A DNA stretch of 64,000 nucleotides, taken from the NCBI RefSeq assembly GCF_900116445.1, contig NZ_FPBH01000002.1:310001-374000 (forward strand), given 5' to 3'. Origin of the DNA: Paraburkholderia aspalathi (GTDB lineage Bacteria > Pseudomonadota > Gammaproteobacteria > Burkholderiales > Burkholderiaceae). Positions 36,384 to 45,662 of the stretch are shown in pieces (positions within the stretch are counted from its first letter, which is position 1; every line of letters starts with the position of its first letter). The notes under the pieces are model-generated. The model ran no database searches. It was not told where the DNA came from and was given only the letters and a program-made list of their open reading frames with translations. The translations under genes and the position numbers were made by a program.

Positions 36384-36644
36384 GGATTGCGGTCGACGGG
36401 GGAAGCGTCGAGGTATTCAGGAGATGGGCAGAATTGCGGTGAAGCCTTTTTTAACGGCGCAAAAAGACGCAACTTTACACCGCGCGCGCGGATGTCGCCT
36501 CGCTTACCTCACCAACGGGTGGTGTCATTGTCGGATGCCGCGAAAGCATCTGAGCGCACTGCTACACTTGCGAACCGCTAACTTCCCGAAGAACCCTCGC
36601 TGCCGTTGTCCTGCACATTCTTCGGCTGACCCACTCCGCACGTC

Positions 36645-37268
36645 ATGCTTCGATTCGAGAACCTCAGCAAACGCTATAGCGAACGCATCATCTTTCAGGG
36701 GCTGCATTACGACACGGCGGCAGGATGCGTGGCGCTCAACGATGAATCCGGCAGCGGCAAGTCGACGTTGCTGGGCATTCTCGCCGGCACGATCGAGCCA
36801 GACTCCGGCGAGGTGTGGCTCGGCGGCCATTCGCTGCGCACCGCGCCGCGCGAGGCGAAATCCGTGCTCACGTACGTGCCCGAAGACTGCATGACGTATC
36901 CGGAGCAGACCGGTCGTGACTATCTGGCGCGTGTGGCGTCGGAGAGAAAGACAGCAGTCGATAGCCACACGCTCGACCTTGCCCAGCGCTTCGGACTCGA
37001 GCCGCATCTCGACAAGCGCTTCGAGCAGATGTCGTTTGGCACGCGCAAGAAATTCTTCCTGACCGGGGGCGTACTCGGCGAGACCAAAGTCGTGATCGCG
37101 GATGAACCAGTCGGCGGACTCGACGCATCGGCGCGTGGCGTTCTGGTCGATCTGTTTAAAACGCTGGCCGAAACCCGCACGGTCTTTTTCTCGAGCTACG
37201 ACACGGCTTTTACGCAAGCATGCGAAGCGAGAACCGTCAGTTTTGCGGACCTGGGTATGCGCGGCTAG
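36645..37268 (+). CDS. Orphan ABC-type ATPase with degenerate motifs
   Basis: The 207-residue protein resembles a short ABC ATPase, but the motifs are altered. Walker A reads DESGSGKST with Asp for the first Gly; the signature is MSFGTRKK rather than LSGGQ; Walker B (VVIADEPVGGLD) is intact; the switch His is Tyr (SSYD). No permease is adjacent. Binding of nucleotide seems possible, normal coupling less so. It may work with a distant permease or in another role. Confidence 0.78.
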   Translation: MLRFENLSKRYSERIIFQGLHYDTAAGCVALNDESGSGKSTLLGILAGTIEPDSGEVWLGGHSLRTAPREAKSVLTYVPEDCMTYPEQTGRDYLARVASERKTAVDSHTLDLAQRFGLEPHLDKRFEQMSFGTRKKFFLTGGVLGETKVVIADEPVGGLDASARGVLVDLFKTLAETRTVFFSSYDTAFTQACEARTVSFADLGMRG

Positions 37269-37323
37269 AAAGATTCCGCACGTTATTGGCGAGCCAACGC
37301 GTCGTACGTCGTAGATTCAGGCA

Positions 37324-38364
37324 TCACTGATAGCTCATCGTGAAGGTGGCGAGCCCCTTCACGATGCCCGGCCCTACCGTGCCAGTGGAAATGTACTGCG
37401 CGGTCAGCGGAATGCGAGTCGTGCTCGACGATGCACCGACCAGCCACTGGTTCCGATTGCCCGCTACCGCCGAATCCGGCCCGTAGCTGATTGCCGTTCC
37501 ACCGCTATTGAGCACGCGTAACGCGACACCCGTCGCGGTCGATCCGCTCGCCAGCGTCAGATTGCTGGTCGTATTGCCGGGAGTGGTCGCATCGGTCAGC
37601 GTCACATAGACATTCGCGCCGGCCTGACACGATAGTCCGATGCTGAGGTTCGTGTTGCCGAGTGTCGTGCCGACGGGGCTCAATGCGCTGGCATTGACGG
37701 TAGGCAGCGTGACGCTCACCGACGGCGTAGTCACCGTGCACGTGGTCGCGACAATCGAGGTGTTGTTGACCGAGATCGTCACGAGAGCCGGCGACGTTAT
37801 GTTGGCGGGAATATTGTGGCTAACCAGCGTGAGCAACTGCGGGATGTTCACCGCGCCACCCGTTGTCACCTGCGCGGCCGTTTTGACCAGTTGGTAGGTG
37901 AACGTGAAGCTGCCCTGGAACGCCGCCGTGTTCGTAATCGGTGCGCCGAAATCGCCCCACTTGCCGACTGCCAGTGAGGACAAAGTCGTATTGCCGTAGG
38001 TCACGTCCACGACCTTGATGCCGATGCCGGCAATACCGGTGTTCCACACGCCCGCTACCGGGCTGCTCGTCAGTTGCGGGTAGTACTGGATATACCAGCC
38101 GTTGTTGTATGGTGGCACCGTCCCGGGATTCGACGGGCAGTTAACAGAAACGGTCGACGATTGCACCGGCCCGATTGCCGCGCCGACTGGCGTATCACGT
38201 GGCACGGTGAGCGTGCCGAAGCTGATCGCCGCCGATCCGCTAATCGTGCATTGCAGCGCTGCGTGAGCGGGTACGCTGGCGATCAGACCGGTGGATGCAG
38301 CAGCGAATAGCATCAGGATACCGAAGCATCGGCGCAAGGCACCGTACGAGAGAGACATCTTCAT
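37324..38364 (-). CDS. Two-domain fimbrial tip adhesin
   Basis: The ATG at 38362-38364, with GGAGG upstream, gives 346 residues with a signal peptide (GILMLFAAASTGLIASVPAHA). Residues 27-190 form a distinct beta-rich domain, and about 200-346 form a type-1 pilin domain (TCTVTTPSVSVTLPTVNASAL ... FTMSYQ). Two-domain layout, last place in the operon and translational coupling to the usher (ATGA) fit a FimH/F17G-like tip adhesin. The ligand is unknown. Confidence 0.8.
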   Translation of the reverse strand: MKMSLSYGALRRCFGILMLFAAASTGLIASVPAHAALQCTISGSAAISFGTLTVPRDTPVGAAIGPVQSSTVSVNCPSNPGTVPPYNNGWYIQYYPQLTSSPVAGVWNTGIAGIGIKVVDVTYGNTTLSSLAVGKWGDFGAPITNTAAFQGSFTFTYQLVKTAAQVTTGGAVNIPQLLTLVSHNIPANITSPALVTISVNNTSIVATTCTVTTPSVSVTLPTVNASALSPVGTTLGNTNLSIGLSCQAGANVYVTLTDATTPGNTTSNLTLASGSTATGVALRVLNSGGTAISYGPDSAVAGNRNQWLVGASSSTTRIPLTAQYISTGTVGPGIVKGLATFTMSYQ

Positions 38365-40997
38365 TGCGCTTTTCCTCCAGCGGACGAGCCCGCCGCTGCC
38401 TGGTTCGTCATGCCGGCCGCCGCGCCGCACACGGCATCGATATGCGCGTACGCGCCGCGATCTTCGCCCTTCGGCGGCAAGTGATAACCGAAGGCACACT
38501 GTTCATCCGCTGCATCCCCCCACTTCACCGTGAGCGCCCCCTCATCGGCCACGCCGCGCACAAAGATGCGACTGTTCTGGCCGATCGCGCCGACACCTTG
38601 CCCCTTCGCGTCGTACACCGTCGCGCCGAAGGGTAACGGTGCGCCGTTCGGCAAGCGCGCGGAGATCACCGCTGCCCTGCCCGTCACCGTGCCGAAGTGA
38701 ATCATCACCACCGAGTTGGCACGCGGCGCCACCTGCTGGCTGGTCGACTTGAATTCGACATCGAGCGGAATTCCCTTCGGATCGATTTCGACCGTGTTCA
38801 GGCTATACGGCGTCAGATACGGAATCACTGCATAACCGAAGTTGTCGACGCGCACACCGGACGAATTGGTGATGCGGGCGCCCTTCGCGTCTTTCGCCTC
38901 GACCACACCGATCGTGTCGCCCAGATCGTTCGCGAAGGTCACGCCGCCCGGATGCGCGACGATCGCGCCGGTCACGCCTGCCGACACTTGCGAGTAGCCG
39001 GAGCCGCCGCTTGCGCTCGCCGCCAGCGTCGCGTACGGACTGCGGTACTGGCCGTTCACGCCGCCCGCACTCGAGCCCGGCGCATGGTTTGCCGTCACGC
39101 CATAGGTGAATTCGTTGTCGACGCCGGCGGAGCCGTTCAGCATCGCCTGTTCGGACGAACCGCTCTGACTGTTGTGCGTGAAGCTGGTCGAGAGGGTCGG
39201 CGCATGCTGACCGTTGCCGAGCGGAATCGAGACGCTTGCGAAGATCTGATTGTTCATCTGCCCGGTCAGGCCGTCGCGCTGCCTCGACAGCGACACGTTG
39301 TAGCTGAAGTTGGTGCCGAGCGCGCGCAACACGTTGTTGTAGCCGATCTGGAATTGCGTGGTGGTGCCGCTGCGATTCCAGTAGTCAAGTGTCGAGCCGA
39401 CCACATAGGCATTGCCCCAGCCATTGCCGAAGCTCTGGTTCATCGTCAGTTGGACCTGATTGCGCTGGCGATCCACCGAGGACGGGTCCTGCCCTGCGGC
39501 AACCGCGCTGCGCGCCAGCATGGCGTCGCGCAACGCCCAGAAACCGCTCGACGAATAGCGATAGGCGGCGACAGTGAAGTTCGTGTTGGTGGTCGGCACC
39601 AGCTTGCTGTAGCTGATTCGCACGCTCTGGCCGGTGGTGTTGGTCACGCCGCGAATGTTGGCGCGCGCCTCAGTTACGTCCAACGCAACCGCGCCCAATG
39701 GCGTGTTGACCGCTGCGCCGAGCAGCCCGGCGAGATAGCCGTCCGCAACAATCGTCCCCGCGTAGCCGGTGATGACGTTGTTGAAACCGTGCTGCACCGT
39801 CCCCTGAAGGAGGTTGTCGTGCTGATTGACCTGCGCATCGCGAAGCTGGCCCGCGGCGACATTGAAACGCGTGATGCCCGGACGCAGCAACTGCGCGACC
39901 GACGCATAGGGCACGGAGAAACTATGCTGACTGCCGTCGGCTTCAGTGACGGTGACGAGCAGGTTGCCGCCGTAGCCGGTGGCATACAGATCATTGATCT
40001 CGAATGCGCCCGGTGCGACGGTCGTTTCGTACAGTTTGTTGCCGTTCTGCGTGACACTCACGCGCGCATTGGTCATCGCCACACCGCGAATCAGCGGTGC
40101 ATAGCCGCGCAGCGAGTCCGGCAACATGCGGTCGTCGCTCGCGAGTTCGACACCGCGAATGCCGATGCTGTCGAACACTGCGCCGTCGGTAAAGGCGTCG
40201 CCGAGCGTCAACTGGCTGCGAATCGACGGCAGATCGTGCTGCACGTACGTCGCGATGTTCTGATACGTGCGCGGTCCGTTCGATTGCCACGTCAGCGCGG
40301 AATTTTGCCGGAAGTGCCAGCTGCCTACATTGACGCCGCTATTCAGGCCGAGATAGGTCTGTGTATTGGACAACCCCGCGGAGCCCGAACCCGTCACGCG
40401 AAACGAATTCAGGTTGTAGCCCAAAGTGGCCGAGGTCACGCCTTCGTCCCAGAACTCGGGACTCACGTAGCCTTGCGGATTGCGCAGCAGCGCCGCCTGC
40501 GGGATGCTCAGATCGAGCCGCAGATCGGACAGATCGAAGGATTGCGACGCACCGTCGACGAGATTGGCAACGTTCGCGCACTCGCCCGCCTGGGCTTTCG
40601 CGAGTTCGCTGCGGCCCTTGTCCGACAGCGTCGAAAAGTCCAGACCGAGGCGCTCGATCAGCGCCTTGCTGAAACACGGCACGGCGTTCCCCGCGCCGTC
40701 CCGTGCCACGAAACGCAGCGTGTCGTGGCCGACCCAGTTTCCGTTGACGTAGAGGTCGACGGTGTACTCGCCGGGCTGCACCGGATTGCCGCGCTCGAAA
40801 CGCGACACGTCGACGCTTTGGCCTTTCGGCTTCATCAGAAATTCGCTGTTGAACTGCACGTCGGCCAGCATCGTGGAGTCGGCGAACGCGGGCGTCGCGC
40901 CCCATGCGGCCAGCGCGCCGAGCATCACGGCATGGCTGCGCCTGAGCGCGAACCAGTTTCCGGCTCGCGGCCGCGAAGAATATTCCCGGGTGCGCAT
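38361..40997 (-). CDS. Fimbrial outer-membrane usher (FimD/PapC family)
   Basis: The 878-residue usher has a signal peptide (VMLGALAAWGATPAFA), the N-terminal chaperone-binding domain (FNSEFLM ... VDVSRFERGNPVQPGEYTVDLYVNG), a large beta-barrel and a C-terminal plug/domain with paired Cys (EQCAFGYHLP ... DAVCGAA). It accepts chaperone-subunit complexes and secretes the fibre. It lies two bases after the chaperone stop and overlaps the adhesin start. Confidence 0.94.
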   Translation of the reverse strand: MRTREYSSRPRAGNWFALRRSHAVMLGALAAWGATPAFADSTMLADVQFNSEFLMKPKGQSVDVSRFERGNPVQPGEYTVDLYVNGNWVGHDTLRFVARDGAGNAVPCFSKALIERLGLDFSTLSDKGRSELAKAQAGECANVANLVDGASQSFDLSDLRLDLSIPQAALLRNPQGYVSPEFWDEGVTSATLGYNLNSFRVTGSGSAGLSNTQTYLGLNSGVNVGSWHFRQNSALTWQSNGPRTYQNIATYVQHDLPSIRSQLTLGDAFTDGAVFDSIGIRGVELASDDRMLPDSLRGYAPLIRGVAMTNARVSVTQNGNKLYETTVAPGAFEINDLYATGYGGNLLVTVTEADGSQHSFSVPYASVAQLLRPGITRFNVAAGQLRDAQVNQHDNLLQGTVQHGFNNVITGYAGTIVADGYLAGLLGAAVNTPLGAVALDVTEARANIRGVTNTTGQSVRISYSKLVPTTNTNFTVAAYRYSSSGFWALRDAMLARSAVAAGQDPSSVDRQRNQVQLTMNQSFGNGWGNAYVVGSTLDYWNRSGTTTQFQIGYNNVLRALGTNFSYNVSLSRQRDGLTGQMNNQIFASVSIPLGNGQHAPTLSTSFTHNSQSGSSEQAMLNGSAGVDNEFTYGVTANHAPGSSAGGVNGQYRSPYATLAASASGGSGYSQVSAGVTGAIVAHPGGVTFANDLGDTIGVVEAKDAKGARITNSSGVRVDNFGYAVIPYLTPYSLNTVEIDPKGIPLDVEFKSTSQQVAPRANSVVMIHFGTVTGRAAVISARLPNGAPLPFGATVYDAKGQGVGAIGQNSRIFVRGVADEGALTVKWGDAADEQCAFGYHLPPKGEDRGAYAHIDAVCGAAAGMTNQAAAGSSAGGKAQ

Positions 40998-40999
40998 GA

Positions 41000-41764
41000 T
41001 TACTTGCGGGTCCCGTCGCGCAGCGTTTTGCCGGTGACGCCGGCGCCGTAGTCGTTGATGAAGGTGTAGTCGACTTGCGCCGGCACGTCGGCGAGCGGTG
41101 CAACGTTGCCAATGTCGAAGTCCGCGCTCGCGCCCGGGTCGACCATGCCGCCCTTGTCGCTGGTCCAGCTCGTCGTGCTCTCGCTCGCGACGATCTTGCT
41201 GAACGTCACGTGATACGGCGTCGGATTGGTCGCCTCGAGCGCGTAGGCGCCGTTGTCCTTGCGCACGAATTTCCAGCTGACTTTCGCGGCCGCTTCGTCC
41301 GCATTGCCCGGCAGCCCCGCCGGACGGAAGAACAGCTTGATGCGTGAACGGAACGCCAGCTGCAGCGAATTTGGATCGTCCGCTGTGGTGCTCGCTGCCG
41401 CGCGCGGCGGCACTTCAAGCACGTTGAGCCAGAACAGGGACTCCTTGTCTTGCGGCAACGGTTCCTGCGTGTAGATCAGGCGCAGGCTCTGCCCTTTCTT
41501 CGGATCGAGGCGAAAAAGCGGCGGCGACAAGGTGAACGGCACCTTCGATTCGTCCGGCATCGCGTTCGGATTGCCGGTGTCGAGCCACACCTGAACCAGC
41601 GCTGGTGCGTCACCTTCGTTACTGAGCTTGACGGTTACTTCACGCTCTTTTGCCTGATAGATCACGCGCGTGCCGCTGATCACGACACCCGCATGCGCGC
41701 TGCTCACCAACCACGACAATGCGAAAACCGTCATCGCCCTTGATAAATTCTTTCGCATTGCCAT
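41000..41764 (-). CDS. Periplasmic fimbrial chaperone (PapD family)
   Basis: The 254-residue protein has a signal peptide (VFALSWLVSSAHA) and the two immunoglobulin-like domains of PapD chaperones, with GTRVIYQAKEREVTVKLSN, FTLSPPLFRLDPKKGQSLRLIY and LFWLNVLEVPP. It folds and caps pilins for the usher. An AGGA ribosome site precedes the start. About 100 bp separate it from the pilin gene. Confidence 0.93.
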   Translation of the reverse strand: MAMRKNLSRAMTVFALSWLVSSAHAGVVISGTRVIYQAKEREVTVKLSNEGDAPALVQVWLDTGNPNAMPDESKVPFTLSPPLFRLDPKKGQSLRLIYTQEPLPQDKESLFWLNVLEVPPRAAASTTADDPNSLQLAFRSRIKLFFRPAGLPGNADEAAAKVSWKFVRKDNGAYALEATNPTPYHVTFSKIVASESTTSWTSDKGGMVDPGASADFDIGNVAPLADVPAQVDYTFINDYGAGVTGKTLRDGTRK

Positions 41765-41865
41765 TTCGTTATCCTGATTGCGTGGCGAACTCGTGGTTCG
41801 CTCTGTTCTCCTCGACAGCCGGCGCCTCTCGCGGGCGCCGGCTACCGCCCCGTAGCGTCCTGCTT

Positions 41866-42411
41866 TTACTGGTAGACGATCGAGTACATAACGGTCGTAT
41901 TGACGGTACCTGCCGTCGATGCGCCATTGGTTGCCACGTATTGCGCAAAGTACTTGAGCGTGGCCGCACCGCTTGCCAGCGCGACTGCCTTCGAGTTCTG
42001 CGAGGCCTGCGCGGCACCCAGCGTGATCACGCTGCTGTCGCCGTTGAGCAGGCCGATTTCGACGTTGGTCGCCGTGCCCGAAGCGTTGATCAGTTGGCCC
42101 GTGGTCGTATCGACCGTGGCGCCCGGTTCGAAATAAGTCGACACGTTGCCCGAATTCGGCGTGCAGTTCGAAAGTGCGATGTTGAACGGCGTGCGGCCCG
42201 CGGTCGTGCCCGCAGTGGCGAGCGCCGAAGTCGAGACAGTCGGCAGCGTAACGGTGAAGTTCTTGCCGCCGCCGTTACCGCTAATCGTGCAGGTCTGGCT
42301 GGTGATCTGGCCGTTGAATGTGATGGTGCCGTCGGCTGCGTGCGAAACGGCCGGCATGACGGCTGCTGCAGCGATGGCCGTAGCGAGAACGCCTGAGCGC
42401 GTGAATTTCAT
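41866..42411 (-). CDS. Major fimbrial subunit, type-1 pilin
   Basis: The ATG at 42409-42411 with GGGGA before it gives 181 residues. A signal peptide (ATAIAAAAVMPAVSHA) precedes DGTITFNGQITSQTCTI, the conserved pilin start with its first Cys; the second Cys is in LSNCTPNSG. The end TTVMYSIVYQ carries the beta-zipper motif read by the chaperone. It is first in the fimbrial operon and divergent from the glycoside-hydrolase-like gene. Confidence 0.92.
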   Translation of the reverse strand: MKFTRSGVLATAIAAAAVMPAVSHAADGTITFNGQITSQTCTISGNGGGKNFTVTLPTVSTSALATAGTTAGRTPFNIALSNCTPNSGNVSTYFEPGATVDTTTGQLINASGTATNVEIGLLNGDSSVITLGAAQASQNSKAVALASGAATLKYFAQYVATNGASTAGTVNTTVMYSIVYQ

Positions 42412-42881
42412 GGTTATCCCCATTGATAAGTAATGCGTCGTATTGAAAGACCGTGTGTGTGGCGGGTTCAGCGATGGCGTTGCGCTCAAACCGACCGCGC
42501 CGGGGGCAATTATCGGGACGATGGCAAAAAGGGACAGTCAAGCACTGTCAAGCTGGACGGGAGAAGGTTGAAGCAGTGTCAAAACGAACGTTTTCTGGAA
42601 GTAAGAGCTACTTGCGTGGCTGCTTTTGTGGCCGAAAAGCGCGTCTATCTACCGGATTTATTCATACGAATAGGACTTAATCGAGAAAAATCTACGTTTA
42701 AAACGTGAGTGCAAGTCGATTTTGCCGGAAAGAGCTTTTTGTTGTCCGTTACCGGACTGTCAAATCGCCTTAACTGAAGCTCGTTGTCTTCGCTCCCCAG
42801 CAGTGATCACGCCTCGGAGTGCCTCGACGCATTCAATTGACGCGCGGGCATCTCCGACGACATCTATTCGCGGAGTCCGAA
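42412..42881. other. Divergent promoter region of the fimbrial operon
   Basis: This 470-bp region is noticeably AT-richer than its flanks. It contains the palindrome AAAACGAACGTTTT at 42581-42594 and short repeats of CTGTCAAG around 42537-42550. No gene is supported. It probably holds control sites for both divergent units. Confidence 0.55.
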
Positions 42882-45431
42882 ATGAAACGCGCGCTCATGA
42901 TGCTTGCGCCGGTCGGCGGGATGCTGGTTGGCGCTGCCCACGCGCAAAGCTCGTTGACGATCAGCGGAACAACGTACACGTACTGTGCGGCCGAGGGTCA
43001 ATTCTGTTCATTCACAGGCACGGCGAACGTCGTCTACGGCACCACGTCGCCTACGCTTCAATACGATATCAATGGGCCGTTCACGGGCGGGGTGCAGTGC
43101 TCGACGGGAGCGGTGTCGAGTACGGACCCAGCGTTCGGGTATGGGAAGAGTTGCTGGTACAAAAGCACTTCGGCACCCACGCCCACGCCCACGCCGACTC
43201 CTACTCCGACGCCAACCCCCACCCCTGCTCCGACGCCGAGTCCCTCTGGTGCGTGGACGCAGTGTGCCGTCGAGAACGCGCGCTGTTCGTTCAGCGGCAA
43301 GATGACCGTGCTTTATGGCGCGAGTACGACTGCCAATAACGTGAGCAAAGTTTTCACCAATGGCGTGACTTGCAGCAATACGGCTTTTGGTACCGACCCG
43401 GCGTACGGGGTTTCGAAGTTCTGCTGGATTCCGAAGACACCTGCACCGGCGCCTACACCTACACCTACACCTACACCTACACCTACACCTACACCGACAC
43501 CGACACCGACACCGACACCAACACCAACACCGACACCGACACCCACACCGACGCCAACGCCGACGCCAACGCCGACGCCAACGCCGACACCCACACCGAC
43601 GCCAACCCCAACGCCGACGCCGACTCCAACACCGACGCCTACGCCTACGCCTACGCCGGTATCCGCCATCGCCTGCGCAGCACCGACGTCAGCAGCCGGA
43701 GGCACCGCCAATGGCCTGATCGTCACCGACACGCCAAGCAGCAACGGCACACGCCTTTTCAATCAAGGCAGCAGCTTCCAGGTGTCGTTCGTCACCGCGG
43801 CGACATCGGCGGACACCGTCGTCTGGTCGATGCAGGATCAGCTAGGCAACATAAAAGGCAGCGGTTCGTTCGCCGTTGCGAGCGGGACGCGGACTAGCAC
43901 GCTGTCGTGCCAGAGCAGCGCGGCGGGTTACTTCGCGATCACGGCGACGCTGTCGCACTCAGGCGGCACGCTGCCGCAATTCGGCACACGTCCAACCGGC
44001 ATCGCCACGTTCGGCATCTTGCCGAACCTGTCCAGCACGATACCGGCAGTCAGCTACGCGCATCAGGAGCAGCACCGCTTCGGCATGCAGGGCTTCAACG
44101 ACAATGGCGCGATGCTCACAGCGCTCGGCATCTCCCAAACGATCGACGACCGTGAACTGTCCGCCATGGAGCCCAATGCGGCGAATACGTGGACGCCTTC
44201 CTTATCGGATCTCGATCCGTTCTATACGAACGGCAAGATCATGCGGCTCATCAGGCTGGACGGCATTCCCGGGTGGGCGAGTCCGACTGGCGCGTTTCAG
44301 GACGACACCAACGCACCGTCAAACGAAACCTACTACCAGAACTACATGGCGCGCGTGGGCACCGACAGCGCTGCGATCCGTCAACAGTATTTTCCCAATC
44401 AGCAATACAACTATTATCAGGTGACGTGGGAGCCCCAATGGGTCGATTCGACCGCCAATTTCGTCGCGATGTACGCGGCGGCCTATAAAGGCTTGCATTC
44501 GACTGATCCGAACGCGGTCGTGATGGGCACGACCAACGTCTTTCCCGCAAACTGCTCGACGCAATGTACGCAGGGATATCTCGCCACCTACGCATCGCTA
44601 GGGCTCGGCAATTACATCGACGGTGTGACGACGCACGGCTATTACAACGCCGGCACGTTTGCGGGACACCCGCCCGAACAATACGATACCGATCCGAATC
44701 CCGCGAACGTCGCGAACGCCCTCGATCAGCAGATGAGGTCGTTGCGTTCGCAGATGCAGTTGGTCAAGCCGAACATGCGCTTGTGGATGACCGAGCTCGG
44801 CATCACCTACGACGCCGGCGCCGCTTATGGGCCGAGTTATCCGCCGGCGAACCAGCTATATGGGCAAGCTGCAGTTGCATTGCGCGCGCACCTCATCATT
44901 CTTGGCGAAGGTGCACAGGTCACTTACTTCTTCTACGGCTCGGACTATCCGGCTGACGTGGGCATCGGCACGTTCTTCGATCTCGCTGATCCGCAAGGGC
45001 AATATGGCGCGACGAATCTGAGTCCCAAACCAGAAGCGCTCGCGTTCGCCGCACTAACGCGCGTCCTCGACGGCACGCAAACGCTCGGGCGTCTCAACGG
45101 GCTTCCTTCGATGGTGTATGGCTATGCATTCCAGCAACTGAACTCAGGACCGGTGATCGCGGCGCTCTGGACGCACAACAATTCGAACTGGCCGACGTCA
45201 TCGGGCACCTACAGTTCGACCTATAGCACCACCTATGCATTGACCGTGAACTCGACCGGCACGAACGGCACCGTAAGCGTCATCGACATGATGGGCAATG
45301 TAAGCTCGGTGAGCTACACGAACGGCGTCGCGAATCTCGCGCTGACCGAGTCGCCGATTTACGTGGTGCTCGCGAACGCCAATGCGATCCAGGGCAAGTA
45401 CACAGCACCCGTGGGCTATACAGGACAATAA
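42882..45431 (+). CDS. Secreted glycoside-hydrolase-like protein with duplicated Cys modules and Pro-Thr linkers
   Basis: From the ATG at 42882 (GGAG before it) the product has 849 residues. After a signal peptide come a Cys-containing module ([13 protein letters not shown] ... VYG ... GKSCWY), a Pro-Thr linker, a second copy ([13 protein letters not shown] ... LYG ... SKFCWI), a long Pro-Thr linker of about 75 residues, an Ig-like segment and a C-terminal catalytic-type domain. Glu517 (TWEPQW) and Glu638 (MTELG) could be acid/base and nucleophile of a clan-A hydrolase, perhaps GH39/PslG-like. The modules look like carbohydrate-binding domains. It may trim a surface polysaccharide. The activity is inferred. 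Confidence 0.8.
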   Translation: MKRALMMLAPVGGMLVGAAHAQSSLTISGTTYTYCAAEGQFCSFTGTANVVYGTTSPTLQYDINGPFTGGVQCSTGAVSSTDPAFGYGKSCWYKSTSAPTPTPTPTPTPTPTPTPAPTPSPSGAWTQCAVENARCSFSGKMTVLYGASTTANNVSKVFTNGVTCSNTAFGTDPAYGVSKFCWIPKTPAPAPTPTPTPTPTPTPTPTPTPTPTPTPTPTPTPTPTPTPTPTPTPTPTPTPTPTPTPTPTPTPTPTPTPTPVSAIACAAPTSAAGGTANGLIVTDTPSSNGTRLFNQGSSFQVSFVTAATSADTVVWSMQDQLGNIKGSGSFAVASGTRTSTLSCQSSAAGYFAITATLSHSGGTLPQFGTRPTGIATFGILPNLSSTIPAVSYAHQEQHRFGMQGFNDNGAMLTALGISQTIDDRELSAMEPNAANTWTPSLSDLDPFYTNGKIMRLIRLDGIPGWASPTGAFQDDTNAPSNETYYQNYMARVGTDSAAIRQQYFPNQQYNYYQVTWEPQWVDSTANFVAMYAAAYKGLHSTDPNAVVMGTTNVFPANCSTQCTQGYLATYASLGLGNYIDGVTTHGYYNAGTFAGHPPEQYDTDPNPANVANALDQQMRSLRSQMQLVKPNMRLWMTELGITYDAGAAYGPSYPPANQLYGQAAVALRAHLIILGEGAQVTYFFYGSDYPADVGIGTFFDLADPQGQYGATNLSPKPEALAFAALTRVLDGTQTLGRLNGLPSMVYGYAFQQLNSGPVIAALWTHNNSNWPTSSGTYSSTYSTTYALTVNSTGTNGTVSVIDMMGNVSSVSYTNGVANLALTESPIYVVLANANAIQGKYTAPVGYTGQ
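43183..43245 (+). repeat. Short Pro-Thr coding repeat
   Basis: Tandem CCNACN hexamer-like units encode about ten Pro-Thr pairs between the two Cys modules of the secreted hydrolase-like protein. Confidence 0.85.
43441..43660 (+). repeat. Long Pro-Thr coding tandem repeat
   Basis: About 220 bp of 6-bp units with sub-runs of CCTACA, CCGACA and CCGACGCCAACG variants encode a Pro-Thr rod of about 36 pairs. Homogeneous blocks suggest recent expansion, so length may vary between strains. Confidence 0.9.
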
Positions 45432-45662
45432 TTACGCCTGGATAAAATCACGCCCATTTTCCTTTCGATATCCTGACTACACCTGTTCTCGGGTATAGTC
45501 CACTGGCACACCGCGCGAAACTGCCCTACATTTTCGTTGTCGATCGCCGATGACCGCAGCCGCGGTCGCTACTTGTCATTCTCCTTACGCCCGAACCATT
45601 CGGGCGTCGAACCATAGACAACAGCAGTCACACCGGCACGCCTGACCGGGCCTGGAGGGGAC

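Noticed and set aside
38697..41051. 784-codon plus-strand gene opposite the usher
   Set aside because: It is a long antisense frame produced by GC-rich codon bias; the usher on the other strand is unmistakable.
43441..43660. Possible CRISPR array or non-coding satellite
   Set aside because: The repeats are 6-bp coding units for Pro-Thr with no spacers, and the frame stays open through them.
43313..43762. Antisense Gly-Val repeat protein
   Set aside because: It is the mirror of the Pro-Thr coding repeat, without a ribosome site or conserved context.
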